Below, one piece after another: positions 18,107 through 25,737 of a stretch of 64,000 nt of DNA. Within the stretch, counting starts at the first letter, position 1, and the number at the start of each line of letters is the position of its first letter. The notes below the pieces were generated by a model, which had not been told where the DNA came from, did not search any database, and worked only from the letters and a program-made list of their open reading frames with translations. A program made the translations under genes and the position numbers. Source of the stretch: Tsukamurella pseudospumae (GTDB lineage: Bacteria; Actinomycetota; Actinomycetes; Mycobacteriales; Mycobacteriaceae). The stretch is from NCBI RefSeq assembly GCF_001575205.1, contig NZ_LSRE01000018.1:78204-142203 (forward strand), in the 5' to 3' direction.

Positions 18107-18289
18107 GTGAGCACACCCGCGTGGAACGCCGAGGACCATGCCCGCGCGCAGCGGATCGCGGCGCGCGAGACCGTGTTGTCGGACCTGATGCGGGCCGTGG
18201 GCGTCGCGCCGGAACCGGCGGTGATCACCGAACCGATCGCGGTGGTCGCCCGGACGGACCGGCCCGCGTCCTGGCTCAGCGGCGGCTGA
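18107..18289 (+). CDS. Small conserved-looking protein, 60 aa
   Basis: GTG start with TAGGAGG 5 nt upstream, one of the best ribosome sites in the window, 9 nt after the preceding gene. The product is helical in its first half (AEDHARAQRIAARETVLSDLMRA) and ends in a loop-like tail. No family recognised. Tight spacing suggests it belongs to the same operon as the two putative secreted proteins and could be a chaperone or accessory factor; that is only context. Confidence 0.6.
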   Translation: MSTPAWNAEDHARAQRIAARETVLSDLMRAVGVAPEPAVITEPIAVVARTDRPASWLSGG

Positions 18290-18292
18290 TCC

Positions 18293-19138
18293 TCAGACCA
18301 GGCTGCGCAGCTGCTGCATGGCACTGGGCTTGGTGGGCTCCGCGTCGGGGTCCCACACGAACGAGGTGTCGCCGAGGTCCGCGCCGGGCTCGGCGAACGC
18401 CTTGAACTCCTTGACCTCGGCGAGGCCGCCGAGCAGGAACCCCGTGAGCAGGGCGCGCACGATCCGTTGGGTCGCCTTGTCGGACCCGCCCGCGCCCAGC
18501 GCTCCGCGCAGCGAGATGCCCTCGGCGAGGCCGCCGGCCTGCGCATCGGGGACGATGCGCAGCTCCGTCGGGCCCGCGTAGCGCAGGGACAGCACGCCGG
18601 CGTTGGAGGTCATCGAATGCTCGTCGCCGGCGGAGGCCAGGATCAGCGCGCTCGCGCTCGTGCCGACCGCGGCCTTCTCCGCCTGCGGCGAGGTGGGGGC
18701 CGGGAACAGGGCTGCCACCGACTCGACGCGGTTGTCCGCGGCGGCGGCGATGAGCGCGGCACCGGTGCCCCAGCCGTGGCCCACGACGCCCCGCTTGGTG
18801 CGGTTCACCGTGATGTCGCCGGTGCCCAGGCGCACCTCGGTGATCACGTCGAGCGCGGTGCCCAGGTCCAGCGCGAGCCGTCCGTCGGCGCCGAGCACGC
18901 CGCGCTCGGTGTCGGGGGCCGCGACCACGATGCCCCAGGAGGCCAGGTGCTCGAGCGTCTTGCGGTACCGCTTCGCCGGCGTCACCCAGTCGTGCGCGAA
19001 CGCCACCGCCGGGAGGTTCGAGCCGCTCTCGGGCGTGTAGATCACGCCGGGGAGGCCCGCCACGCCGAGGTCGCCCTTGAGCACGCGGTGGGGGCCGCGG
19101 CGCTGCAACTGCTTCACCAGCTTGTTCGGATCCGTCAC
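18293..19138 (-). CDS. Alpha/beta hydrolase-fold protein (Rv3438-like)
   Basis: Protein of 281 aa with an alpha/beta-hydrolase layout: VAFAHDWVTP after the second strand, a VVGHGWGTGAALIAA elbow and GDEHSM later. The nucleophile elbow reads G-H-G-W-G, with glycine where the catalytic serine normally stands, so it may be a non-catalytic member or use another residue. The equivalent position in M. tuberculosis is Rv3438 (about 280 aa). The GTG at 19138 is preferred over one three codons upstream because a TAACGT box lies 7 nt before it. It is divergent from nnr across 37 bp. Confidence 0.65.
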   Translation of the reverse strand: MTDPNKLVKQLQRRGPHRVLKGDLGVAGLPGVIYTPESGSNLPAVAFAHDWVTPAKRYRKTLEHLASWGIVVAAPDTERGVLGADGRLALDLGTALDVITEVRLGTGDITVNRTKRGVVGHGWGTGAALIAAAADNRVESVAALFPAPTSPQAEKAAVGTSASALILASAGDEHSMTSNAGVLSLRYAGPTELRIVPDAQAGGLAEGISLRGALGAGGSDKATQRIVRALLTGFLLGGLAEVKEFKAFAEPGADLGDTSFVWDPDAEPTKPSAMQQLRSLV

Positions 19139-19145
19139 GGCCCTC

Positions 19146-19151
19146 ACGTTA
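19146..19151 (-). promoter_or_regulatory. -10 box of the minus-strand hydrolase
   Basis: TAACGT on the minus strand, 7 nt before the GTG at 19138. It stands back to back with the nnr box at 19164-19169, making a very compact divergent promoter pair. Confidence 0.5.
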
Positions 19152-19163
19152 GTCGATCTGCCG

Positions 19164-19169
19164 TACCGT
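19164..19169 (+). promoter_or_regulatory. -10 box of nnr
   Basis: TACCGT, 6 nt before the GTG at 19176. It implies a leaderless nnr message and shares a 37-bp intergenic region with the divergent hydrolase gene. Confidence 0.5.
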
Positions 19170-19175
19170 GGCGGC

Positions 19176-20582
19176 GTGCGGCACTATCACCTTCCCGACG
19201 CGGTCCGGGCCGCGGAGGCGCCCCTGCTCGCCTCGCTGCCCGACGGTGCGCTGATGCGGCGCGCCGCGTACGGCCTGGCGCGGGTCTGCGCGGCCGAGCT
19301 CGCGGCCCGCACCGGCGGTGTCGCGGGCCGGCGGGTGACCCTGCTCGTCGGCTCCGGCGACAACGGCGGTGACGCCCTGTTCGCGGGCGCCTACCTGCGG
19401 CGACGCAGCGTCGCCGTCGAGGCCGTCCTGCTCGCGCCGGACCGTGCGCACCCCGCCGGGCTGGCCGCTTTCCGACGTGCCGGTGGCCGCGTCGCGACGG
19501 CGCCGGACCGTCCGGACCTGGTGGTCGACGGCATCGTCGGGATCAGCGGCCGCGGGTCGCTCCGGCCGGACGCCGCGCGGATCGTGGACGCGATCGAGGC
19601 CCCGATCGTCGCGGCGGACACGCCGTCCGGCGTGGACGTGCGCACCGGGATCGTCCACGGCCCGGCCGTCACGGCGGCCGTCACCGTCGCCTTCGGTGCG
19701 CTCAAGCCCGTGCACGCGCTGGCGCCGGCGCGGTGCGGTCGGGTCGAGTCGATCGACATCGGCCTGAGCCTCGGCCCGGGTGACCTGCGGTCCCTCGACG
19801 ATGCCGATGTCGCCGCGCTCTGGCCGGTGCCGGGCGCCGCCGACGACAAGTACAGCCTCGGCGTGCTCGGCGTCGTCGCCGGCGGCGCGACGTACCCGGG
19901 CGCCGCGGTGCTCGCGACGGGATCGGCGATCCGCGCCACGTCCGGCATGGTCCGGTACGCGGGCACTGCGCGGGATGCGGTGCTCGCCGCCTGGCCCGAG
20001 GCGGTCGCGAGCGACGACCTCGCCACCGCCGGGCGGGTGCAGGCCTGGGCGGTCGGTCCGGGGATGGGCGTCGACGGTGCCGCGGCGGACCGTCTGGCCC
20101 GGGGCCTGGACCTGGACCTCCCGACGGTGCTCGACGCCGACGCCCTGACCCTGCTCGCGGAGCATCCGGGGCTGCTCGCGGGCCGGACCGCGCCGACGGT
20201 GCTCACCCCGCACGCGGGGGAGTTCGCGCGGCTCGCCGGCCCGGTCGGCAACGACCGGGTCGCGGCGGCGCGCGAGGCGGCCCGGGAGTTCGATGCGACG
20301 GTGCTGCTCAAGGGGCACGTCACCGTGGTCGCGGGCCCCGACGGCCGGGTCGTCGTCGATACCGCGGGGTCGTCCTGGGCCGCGACGCCCGGCTCCGGTG
20401 ACGTGCTCACGGGGATCATCGGCAAGCTCCTCGCGTCCGGCCTCGGGCCGCTCGATGCGGCCGCCTGCGCAGCGCGGGTGCACGGCCTCGCCGCCGCCCG
20501 CGCCGCCGACGGGGCCCCCACCCACGCGTCCGCCATCAGCGCCGCCGTGCCGGACGTGCTGTGCGAACTTCTGCGCCGCTAG
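19176..20582 (+). CDS. nnr: Bifunctional NAD(P)H-hydrate epimerase/dehydratase Nnr
   Basis: Protein of 468 aa that repairs damaged NADH and NADPH hydrates. The N-terminal YjeF epimerase domain shows VTLLVGSGDNGGDALFAGAYL and the catalytic loop AADTPSGVDVRTG. The C-terminal ADP/ATP-dependent dehydratase (ribokinase-like) domain shows VGPGMG, VLDADALTLL, LTPHAGEFARL, LLKGHVTVV and the ATPGSGDVLTG nucleotide-binding segment. Length and fusion match Rv3433c. GTG 19176 is chosen from the leaderless -10 box and because it gives a normal N terminus. The stop codon TAG is part of the alr -10 box. Confidence 0.95.
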   Translation: MRHYHLPDAVRAAEAPLLASLPDGALMRRAAYGLARVCAAELAARTGGVAGRRVTLLVGSGDNGGDALFAGAYLRRRSVAVEAVLLAPDRAHPAGLAAFRRAGGRVATAPDRPDLVVDGIVGISGRGSLRPDAARIVDAIEAPIVAADTPSGVDVRTGIVHGPAVTAAVTVAFGALKPVHALAPARCGRVESIDIGLSLGPGDLRSLDDADVAALWPVPGAADDKYSLGVLGVVAGGATYPGAAVLATGSAIRATSGMVRYAGTARDAVLAAWPEAVASDDLATAGRVQAWAVGPGMGVDGAAADRLARGLDLDLPTVLDADALTLLAEHPGLLAGRTAPTVLTPHAGEFARLAGPVGNDRVAAAREAAREFDATVLLKGHVTVVAGPDGRVVVDTAGSSWAATPGSGDVLTGIIGKLLASGLGPLDAAACAARVHGLAAARAADGAPTHASAISAAVPDVLCELLRR

Positions 20583-20585
20583 GCT
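20580..20585 (+). promoter_or_regulatory. -10 box of alr
   Basis: TAGGCT, beginning with the nnr stop codon and lying 9 nt before the alr ATG. It probably gives alr its own near-leaderless transcript. Confidence 0.4.
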
Positions 20586-20594
20586 GACGACGCC

Positions 20595-21734
20595 ATGAAC
20601 ACACAGATCCCGGCGTCCGGGCTGGACGGACTCACCGCACAGATCGACCTGGGCGCGCTCGCGCACAACACGCGGACCGTCGCCGCGTACGCGCCGGGAG
20701 CGGCGCTCATGGCCGTGCTCAAGGCCGACGCCTACGGTCACGGCGCGCTGCCCGTGGCGCGGGCGGCACTCGCGGGCGGGGCCGCGGAGCTGGGCGTGAC
20801 CACCATCGACGAGGCCGTGGCACTGCGCGAGGGCGGCGTCACGGTGCCGCTGCTCAGCTGGCTCAGCACCAGCGGCTACGAGCGCGCGATCGACGCCGAC
20901 GTGCGGCTGGGGGTGAGCTCGCCGCGGCAGCTGGCGAAGGTGGTCGAGGCCGCGCGCGCGGTGGGCCGCCCGGCGATGGTGCACGTCAAGGTCGATACGG
21001 GCCTGAACCGCAACGGCGTCGCCCCGGCCGAGTGGGCTGCCACCCGGGACGCCCTCGTCGACGCGGAGCGCGCGGGGCGCGTCCGGCTGCAGGGCGTGTT
21101 CACGCACCTCGCGCACGGCGACGAACCCGAGCATCCCTTCCTGGACGTGCAGCGCGACGCGCTGGCGGCCATCGTCGCCGATGCCCGCGCCCACGGCCTG
21201 ACGCCCGACCTGGTGCACGCCGCGAACTCCGCGGCCGCCCTCACCCGTCCCGACCTCCACTTCGACCTGGTCCGCCCCGGCATCGCGCTGTACGGCGGGA
21301 TCCCGGTGCCCGGCAGGGACTTCGGTCTGCGGCCGGTCATGACCTTCGCCGCGCCGGTGATCCTGATCAAGCGGATCCGCGCCGGGGAAGGGGTCAGCTA
21401 CGGCCACAGCTGGATCGCGCCGCACGACACGGTGGTCGGCCTGATCCCGGCGGGCTACGCCGACGGCGTGTGGCGACCGCTGAGCGGCCGCATCGAGGTC
21501 GCGATCGGCGGCCGCCGCTTCCCGCAGGTGGGCCGGGTCTGCATGGACCAGTGCGTGATCGACCTCGGTCCCGACGGTGGCGGGGTCGCCGAGGGCGATA
21601 CGGCGGTGCTGTTCGGTGACGCGCCGGGCGCCGACCGCGCCGCCGATTGGGCGGAGAAGCTGGGCACCATCGACTACGAGGTCCTCACCGGCGTGCGTGG
21701 GCGCGCCGTCCGGACGTACACGGGGGAGCTGTGA
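20595..21734 (+). CDS. alr: Alanine racemase
   Basis: PLP enzyme of 379 aa making D-alanine for peptidoglycan. The cofactor lysine is Lys43 in VLKADAYGHGA. The catalytic tyrosine region GVSYGHSW and the MDQCVIDLG segment near the C terminus are present, with a normal two-domain length. Its last codon overlaps the GTG of the following hydrolase (GTGA), and tsaE follows that, so alr-hydrolase-tsaE form one operon. Confidence 0.97.
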   Translation: MNTQIPASGLDGLTAQIDLGALAHNTRTVAAYAPGAALMAVLKADAYGHGALPVARAALAGGAAELGVTTIDEAVALREGGVTVPLLSWLSTSGYERAIDADVRLGVSSPRQLAKVVEAARAVGRPAMVHVKVDTGLNRNGVAPAEWAATRDALVDAERAGRVRLQGVFTHLAHGDEPEHPFLDVQRDALAAIVADARAHGLTPDLVHAANSAAALTRPDLHFDLVRPGIALYGGIPVPGRDFGLRPVMTFAAPVILIKRIRAGEGVSYGHSWIAPHDTVVGLIPAGYADGVWRPLSGRIEVAIGGRRFPQVGRVCMDQCVIDLGPDGGGVAEGDTAVLFGDAPGADRAADWAEKLGTIDYEVLTGVRGRAVRTYTGEL

Positions 21735-22810
21735 ACGACGACGGCCGCGGGCGAGTACACATCCCCGAGCGCATCCACCTGCCCGGTCCCGCGCTGCTCG
21801 CGGGCCTGAGCACGGGCGTCGCGGTGGCCGCCCTCACCGGGATCGCCGCCGCTGCACGGGCACTCGGCGTGCGCGGTGGCGGCGAGGATCCGATCGCGCC
21901 CGACGATCTCGTGTTCCGGTCGGATCGGGAGTCGATCGTCATGAGCTCCGACGGTGTGCCGTTGCACGTTCGGGAGGTCGGCCCGCGGACCGCGTCGATG
22001 ACGGTGGTGTTCGTGCACGGCTTCACGCTCCGCACCGGGTCGTGGGTGTTGGTGCGCAACGAACTCCAGTCCCGCTGGGGTGACGACGTCCGCATGGTCT
22101 TCCCCGACTGCCGCGGCCACGGCGACTCCGGGTCCTGCACGCCCGAGCAGAGCACCGTCGGGCTGTTGGGCGACGACATCGCCACCGTCATCAGGACTCT
22201 CGTCCCCGAGGGCCCGGTCGTGCTCGCCGGACACTCCATGGGTGGCATGGCGATCTGCGCGCTGGCCACCGGGCATCCCGAGTTGATCGGGTCGAGGGTG
22301 GTGGGCGCGTCCCTGCTGGGCACCGCGTCGCACGCGCTCACCGACGTGGGACTGGCCGCGGCGCTGCGCAATCCCGTGCTGGATGTGGTCCGCGCCGCGA
22401 TCCGTTTCCTGCCCACCGTGGTCGGCCGGGGGCGCGAGGCGATCAAGCCCATCGCGACCCCCTTCGTCACGGCGGGGGCCTACGCCCCGGGCGACCGGAG
22501 CGCGACGATGACGGACTTCTCGTCGACGATGAGCCTGTCCGCGCCGCTCGGTACGTACGCGGGATTCATGCCGGCGCTGGAGGAGTACGACGAGCGCGGC
22601 GCCGTGCCCGTGCTGCGCCGGATCGAGACCTCCGTGGTGTGCGGCGACCACGACTGGATGACGCCGTTGCGCAAATCGAAGGCGCTCGCCGAGGAACTGG
22701 ACTGCGAGCTCGTCGTGCTCGCCGACACCGGGCACATGCTGATCCTCGAATCCGCTCCGCGGGTCGCGCGCGCGATCGCGGAACTGGTTGCGCGGGTGAG
22801 TGGATCGTGA
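21731..22810 (+). CDS. Alpha/beta hydrolase with N-terminal hydrophobic segment
   Basis: Protein of 359 aa. A hydrophobic segment near residues 20-45 may anchor it in the membrane. The hydrolase core has VVFVHGFTLRTGSW (oxyanion region), the nucleophile elbow LAGHSMGGMAI and the late histidine region LADTGHMLILE; the acid is likely the Asp in VVCGDHDWM. GTG 21731 overlaps the alr stop, with GGGGGAG just upstream, and its own stop overlaps tsaE. The substrate is unknown; a place between alr and tsaE suggests nothing specific. Confidence 0.85.
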   Translation: MNDDGRGRVHIPERIHLPGPALLAGLSTGVAVAALTGIAAAARALGVRGGGEDPIAPDDLVFRSDRESIVMSSDGVPLHVREVGPRTASMTVVFVHGFTLRTGSWVLVRNELQSRWGDDVRMVFPDCRGHGDSGSCTPEQSTVGLLGDDIATVIRTLVPEGPVVLAGHSMGGMAICALATGHPELIGSRVVGASLLGTASHALTDVGLAAALRNPVLDVVRAAIRFLPTVVGRGREAIKPIATPFVTAGAYAPGDRSATMTDFSSTMSLSAPLGTYAGFMPALEEYDERGAVPVLRRIETSVVCGDHDWMTPLRKSKALAEELDCELVVLADTGHMLILESAPRVARAIAELVARVSGS

Positions 22811-23250
22811 GTTCCTTCGAGCGGGTGCTGCCCGAGGTCGAGGACACCGAGGCGCTCGGCCGGGAACTGGCGGGGGAGCTCGCCGCCGGTGACCTCGTCA
22901 TCCTCGACGGTCCGCTCGGGGTCGGCAAGACGGCGCTGACCCGCGGGATCGCCGCCGGCCTGGGCGTCGTCGGTCGCGTCTCCTCGCCCACGTTCATCAT
23001 CGCCCGCGAGCACCGTCCCGGGGAGACCGGCGGCCCCGGCCTGGTCCACGTGGACGCCTATCGCCTCGGCGGGCTCGACGAACTGGACGCGCTCGACCTC
23101 GACACCGACCTCGAGGACTGCGTCGTCGTGGTGGAGTGGGGCGAGGGCGTGGCGGAGCGCCTCGCGGACCGGCACCTCATGGTCCGGCTGCGCCGGGCAG
23201 AGGGCACCGACGTCCGCACCGTGACCTGGGAATGGGTCGACGGGGCCTAG
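22807..23250 (+). CDS. tsaE: tRNA threonylcarbamoyladenosine biosynthesis ATPase TsaE
   Basis: Protein of 147 aa. The Walker A motif GPLGVGKTALT, the VSSPTFIIAREH segment and the LVHVDAYRL and VVVEWGEG motifs are all characteristic. TsaE binds the TsaB-TsaD complex and supports t6A37 modification of ANN-decoding tRNAs. The GTG at 22807 overlaps the previous stop. tsaB-rimI-tsaD lie 3.2 kb downstream, separated by an inserted accessory block, whereas in M. tuberculosis the four are contiguous. Confidence 0.95.
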   Translation: MSSFERVLPEVEDTEALGRELAGELAAGDLVILDGPLGVGKTALTRGIAAGLGVVGRVSSPTFIIAREHRPGETGGPGLVHVDAYRLGGLDELDALDLDTDLEDCVVVVEWGEGVAERLADRHLMVRLRRAEGTDVRTVTWEWVDGA

Positions 23251-23648
23251 CTCTCGTCGGGCAGCGCCGACGCGATGCCCGTGCGGCCGAAGTCGTCCCC
23301 CTTCCAGAGCAGGGGTTAGCCGGAGTCGACGGCGAGCGCGTGGGCGAAGCAGTCGCCGAAGTTGAGTTTTGCGGGGTGACCGCTGCCACGCCCGAAGTCG
23401 CGGTAGGCCTGGCGGGCGAGGGTCGCGTGGAGCCGGGTAACCGGTTCGATCTCGATGTCGGACTCGGCGAGAACCTCGTCAAGGCGTCGTGCGACGACCG
23501 GATCGAGAATCGAGTCCGCGACTATTCCTGCTTCGAGGTGGTTGCCTGCGGACATTCGAGCCGGATGTAGTGCGACGGCCAGCGCATAGCGATGGGCGTC
23601 CGGCTCGTTCGCCAACATCGCGAGGACCGCGGAGGTGTCGACGATCAT
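23247..23648 (-). pseudogene. vapC: vapC toxin gene truncated by an in-frame stop
   Basis: PIN-domain RNase toxin. The start MIVDTSAVLAMLANEPDA with the first catalytic Asp, an internal Glu in NHLEAG and the NFGDCFAHALA motif are intact. Translation stops at TAA (23316-23318) after 110 codons. Beyond it the same frame continues for 22 codons (PLLWKGDDFGRTGI and on) to a TAG at 23247-23249, which is the normal VapC ending. The stop occupies the place of a usual Glu codon, so one GAA-to-TAA change explains it. The lost tail holds the GDDF acidic residue, so the toxin is probably dead or weakened. Its ATG overlaps the antitoxin remnant stop. Confidence 0.85.
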
Positions 23649-23754
23649 GTCGGCAGCCCCGTCTCCTCGTCGTAGAGTTCCGCGTCGAAATTCAGCATCC
23701 TGTCGCGTTCGACGGGTGTCATCCGGCTCGCTGCGTCGCGACCGGCGACGGGGT
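23645..23754 (-). pseudogene. vapB antitoxin C-terminal remnant
   Basis: A short frame ending in TGA at 23645-23647, overlapping the vapC ATG (ATGA), encodes about 30 residues (ending VERDRMLNFDAELYDEETG and two or three more) that look like the toxin-binding tail of a VapB antitoxin. The DNA-binding N-terminal half is missing: the preceding DNA on this strand is the 3' end of the pterin-dehydratase/VOC gene, which stops at 23755. A deletion probably removed it. A weak internal ATG at 23722 could still express 25 residues. Confidence 0.5.
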
Positions 23755-24384
23755 CTAACGCCCCGCCACGGTGCAGATGCAGGCGTGGTTGCCCTGGGTG
23801 TCGGCGAGCACCCAGAACGACGGTGCGCGTTCGTCGGACACCAGCCGGCCACCCGCCGCGAGCGCGGCGTCGATGCGGTCGCGGGCCTCGCGGGGGTCGA
23901 CCCACACGTCGAGGTGGAAGCGCTGGCGCGGTACGTCGTGCGGCTCGGTGCGTTGGAACCACAGCACCGCGTCCGCGCCGTGGGCGCGGACCTCGAGATC
24001 GCCGTCGTCGTCCTGGATCTCGGCGCCCAGGAGCGCCGACCAGAACGGTGCGATCTCGGCGGCGTCCGCGGTGTCGAGGCAGAGCTCGACCACCGACAGC
24101 TCCCCGGGGCTCGCGCTGATCGAGCGATCGCGGGCGATCTCCGAGAATCGTGCGGCGAGCCGATGATCGCGATCGGTGACGCCGCCCGCGTCGTGGCTGT
24201 ACAGCAGCACGTCGACGGTGCCGTACCGCAAGGTGAGGTCGGGGTGGTGATTGGCGGCCTCCGCCTCGGCGGCGAAGGCCGTGACCAACTCGAGGCCGGC
24301 GGCGAAGTCGCGGGTGCGGAACCGGGCGTGCAGGCCGCGGACGAGCGGCGCCCAGTCGGGAAGGGGATCGGTGTTCTCGCTCAT
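23755..24384 (-). CDS. 4a-hydroxytetrahydrobiopterin dehydratase-like / glyoxalase-fold fusion
   Basis: Protein of 209 aa. The first 95 or so residues resemble pterin-4a-carbinolamine dehydratase, with ANHHPDLTLRYGTVDVLLYSHDAGG containing the His-His signature and GVTDRDHRLAARF following. The C-terminal half is a VOC/glyoxalase-like domain (VVELCLDTADAAEIAPFWSALLGAE, later RQRFHLDVWV). This fusion is common in actinobacteria; its substrate is not established. The ATG at 24384 has AAGGG just upstream; an ATG three codons earlier is the alternative. Confidence 0.8.
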   Translation of the reverse strand: MSENTDPLPDWAPLVRGLHARFRTRDFAAGLELVTAFAAEAEAANHHPDLTLRYGTVDVLLYSHDAGGVTDRDHRLAARFSEIARDRSISASPGELSVVELCLDTADAAEIAPFWSALLGAEIQDDDGDLEVRAHGADAVLWFQRTEPHDVPRQRFHLDVWVDPREARDRIDAALAAGGRLVSDERAPSFWVLADTQGNHACICTVAGR

Positions 24385-24449
24385 GCCCTTCATAGTGCGC
24401 CGGACGTCCGACAGGTTCACGGAATCCGTCGAGCTCGACCGGCTCGGAC

Positions 24450-25307
24450 TCAGCCGATGTCGGCGATGTCGACGATCGCGTCCACGACGGCCTGCGGGGC
24501 GTCGAGGGCGACGAAGGTGCGGGCACCGTCGACCTCGACGAAGCGGACGCCGCCCGGCCGGTCGTCGCCGAACGCGGCCGCGAGCCGCCGCCCCAGCGCG
24601 GGGGTGAAGGACCGGTCCGCCGTTCCCCACACGAGGGTGACGGGGCCGGGGAAGTCGCGCATCGTCGGTGTAATCCGGGCCAGCTCGGCCGGATCGATGG
24701 CTCGCAGCAGCGCCACGAGGTCCGCGCGGATCTTCGCCGCGACCTGTGCCGGACGGACCCATGACGCCGTGAGCTCCGGATCGGGTTCGGTGAGCAGCAG
24801 CCCGAATCCGAGCGGCGAGTGCCGGAGGGCGACAGCCCGCATCGTCGCCATCAGCGGCTGCAGCAGCGGGCGGCGGCGGAGCAGTGCGAAGAGGGCCGAG
24901 AAGGGTTGCGGCGGAAACACGTCGAAGGCGTCGCAGTCCGTGAGCACCACCCGGCTGACGAGCTCGGGACGTTCGTGCAGCAGGTACTGGCAGATCGCGC
25001 CGCCCGTGTCGTTGCCGACCAGCGTGCAGCCCTCGATGCCCCGGTCCTCGATGAAGTCGGCGACCATCCGGGCGACCCCGCGCGGACCGTCGGTGACGGC
25101 GTCCGGGCAGGCGATCCGGTGCGAGCCCAGTGGCCAGGTCGCCGACCAGCAGCGGTGCCCCGCTGCGCCGAGGGAGCCCGCCACCCGGTCCCACAACTGC
25201 ATGTCGACGAGCACGCCGTGCACGAACAGGACGGGCGGTCGATCGGTGGTCTCGGGGCCGTACACCTGGAAGTCGACGGTGCCGGACGGGAGCGAGGCGA
25301 GGCTCAT
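24450..25307 (-). CDS. Alpha/beta hydrolase with Asp nucleophile (haloalkane dehalogenase/epoxide hydrolase-like)
   Basis: Protein of 285 aa. The oxyanion segment PVLFVHGVLVDMQLW and the elbow LVGNDTGGAICQYL show Asp, not Ser, as the nucleophile, as in haloalkane dehalogenases and epoxide hydrolases. VWGTADRSF supplies the usual acid region. The segment where the catalytic histidine is expected reads GARTFVALDAP, with Thr instead of His, so a classical triad is not complete; this may be a subfamily trait. The ATG overlaps the stop of the DUF2834 gene (ATGA), forming an operon divergent from a TetR gene that probably controls it. Confidence 0.75.
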   Translation of the reverse strand: MSLASLPSGTVDFQVYGPETTDRPPVLFVHGVLVDMQLWDRVAGSLGAAGHRCWSATWPLGSHRIACPDAVTDGPRGVARMVADFIEDRGIEGCTLVGNDTGGAICQYLLHERPELVSRVVLTDCDAFDVFPPQPFSALFALLRRRPLLQPLMATMRAVALRHSPLGFGLLLTEPDPELTASWVRPAQVAAKIRADLVALLRAIDPAELARITPTMRDFPGPVTLVWGTADRSFTPALGRRLAAAFGDDRPGGVRFVEVDGARTFVALDAPQAVVDAIVDIADIG

Positions 25308-25660
25308 GCCGCCACCCCCGACGGTGCCGCAGAGGCGCGCCCGGCGAGTCCCTGACCGGCGCGGGTCTCCCGCAGGTAGAGGTACAGCGGCAGCGACAGG
25401 GACAACCCGACGAGGCACGTCGCCGGGACCACGAGCCACCAGCGGCGGACGCCGACCCGCTGTGCGTCGGTCGACGACCACACGAGGAACACGACGATCG
25501 AGAGCAGGACGTCGGCGGTGAAGCCGGCCGCAGCGCCGCCCCGGAACAGGCTCGTCACGAACAAGGGGAGGTCGAGGCCCTCGGCGGCGAAGAATCCGCC
25601 GAAGAAGACCCACGGCACCACGGTGCCGACGACCATCATGACCAGGTAGAACCACCGCAT
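25304..25660 (-). CDS. DUF2834-type small membrane protein
   Basis: Protein of 118 aa with three hydrophobic helices and the opening MRWFYLVMMVVGTVVPWVFF, typical of DUF2834 proteins. The ATG at 25660 has AAGGGTG upstream. It is followed by the hydrolase with a 4-bp overlap and faces a divergent TetR gene across 77 bp. Function unknown. Confidence 0.75.
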   Translation of the reverse strand: MRWFYLVMMVVGTVVPWVFFGGFFAAEGLDLPLFVTSLFRGGAAAGFTADVLLSIVVFLVWSSTDAQRVGVRRWWLVVPATCLVGLSLSLPLYLYLRETRAGQGLAGRASAAPSGVAA

Positions 25661-25737
25661 GGCACACCCTTCGGAAAGTCCGGCTAAGGTCTGAGCGTAG
25701 TTGCGAACACTCGGTGTGAAAGTTACGTGCACTCTGT

